From assembly GCA_012800435.1 (NCBI GenBank), contig JAAZJH010000001.1, positions 1 to 34,403 of the forward strand: DNA of 34,403 bases. The letters run 5' to 3'. Source of the DNA: Clostridiaceae bacterium. GTDB lineage: Bacteria > Bacillota > Clostridia > Saccharofermentanales > DTU023. The notes beneath the pieces are model-generated. The model saw only the letters and a program-made list of their open reading frames with translations. It made no database searches and was not told the origin of the DNA. Shown piece after piece: positions 34,381 through 34,403 of the stretch. Made by a program: the position numbers and the translations under genes. Each line of letters begins with the position of its first letter. The stretch's first letter is position 1.

Positions 34381-34403
34381 TGGCTCAAAGAAAAGATAGC
34401 ACG
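34381..34403 (+). CDS. Start of the next gene, cut by the right edge
   Basis: ATG 34381 with GGAGG 8 nt upstream opens a frame reading MAQRKDS and then leaves the window. Product unknown. It follows the membrane protein by 94 bp on the same strand and probably belongs to the same cyclic-di-GMP-linked cluster. Confidence 0.6.

Overview
The window looks like the chromosome of a Gram-positive bacterium, most likely an anaerobic member of the Clostridia. This is inferred from the GGAGG-type ribosome sites, lipoprotein-type binding proteins, LiaF-like envelope proteins, Cna_B/MucBP/InlB-B surface-protein domains and a membrane pyrophosphatase of the K+-dependent type. The genus cannot be named from the sequence. 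No rRNA, tRNA, CRISPR array or intact insertion sequence was seen.

Layout. (1) 1-6024, minus strand: two exported, multi-domain surface proteins. The larger is cut by the left edge and is a mosaic of InlB-B/MucBP-like and Cna_B-like modules. (2) 6543-7139: an XRE-family regulator with a perfect inverted repeat upstream, followed by about 635 bp of non-coding DNA with repeats and a promoter. (3) 7775-15372, plus strand: a complete peptide/oligosaccharide-type (Opp/Dpp) ABC importer operon made of a lipoprotein receptor, two permeases, two ATPases and a small membrane protein. The receptor appears to carry the SBP_5 halves in swapped order, and the second permease has a large extracytoplasmic insertion. 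(4) 15467-17993, minus: LiaF-like membrane protein, DUF4097-like protein and a PfkB sugar kinase. (5) 18401-19999, minus: a CPA1-type cation/proton antiporter with a TrkA_C domain, preceded by a 10-codon upstream ORF that overlaps its start codon. (6) 20082-24924, minus: a full Liv (branched-chain amino-acid type) ABC importer, livJ-H-M-G-F, with a terminator-like hairpin between receptor and permease. (7) 25156-28018, plus: membrane pyrophosphatase and an unknown protein, closed by a clear terminator. (8) 28321-34403, plus: a cyclic-di-GMP block. It contains a membrane diguanylate cyclase with an intact active site and I-site, a membrane-GAF-degenerate GGDEF-EAL phosphodiesterase, a protein with an uncharacterised N-terminal domain and a receiver whose phospho-acceptor aspartate seems displaced, a single-pass membrane protein, and the first codons of another gene.

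How it fits together. The two ABC operons and the ion-energetics genes (pyrophosphatase, antiporter) describe a cell that lives on imported peptides or amino acids and conserves energy from pyrophosphate. The surface proteins and the cyclic-di-GMP block suggest regulated adhesion or envelope polysaccharide output, but the output gene lies beyond the right edge. The strongest candidates for something not well described are the rearranged receptor plus expanded permease of the Opp-like system, and the cyclic-di-GMP receiver/membrane-protein pair at the right edge.
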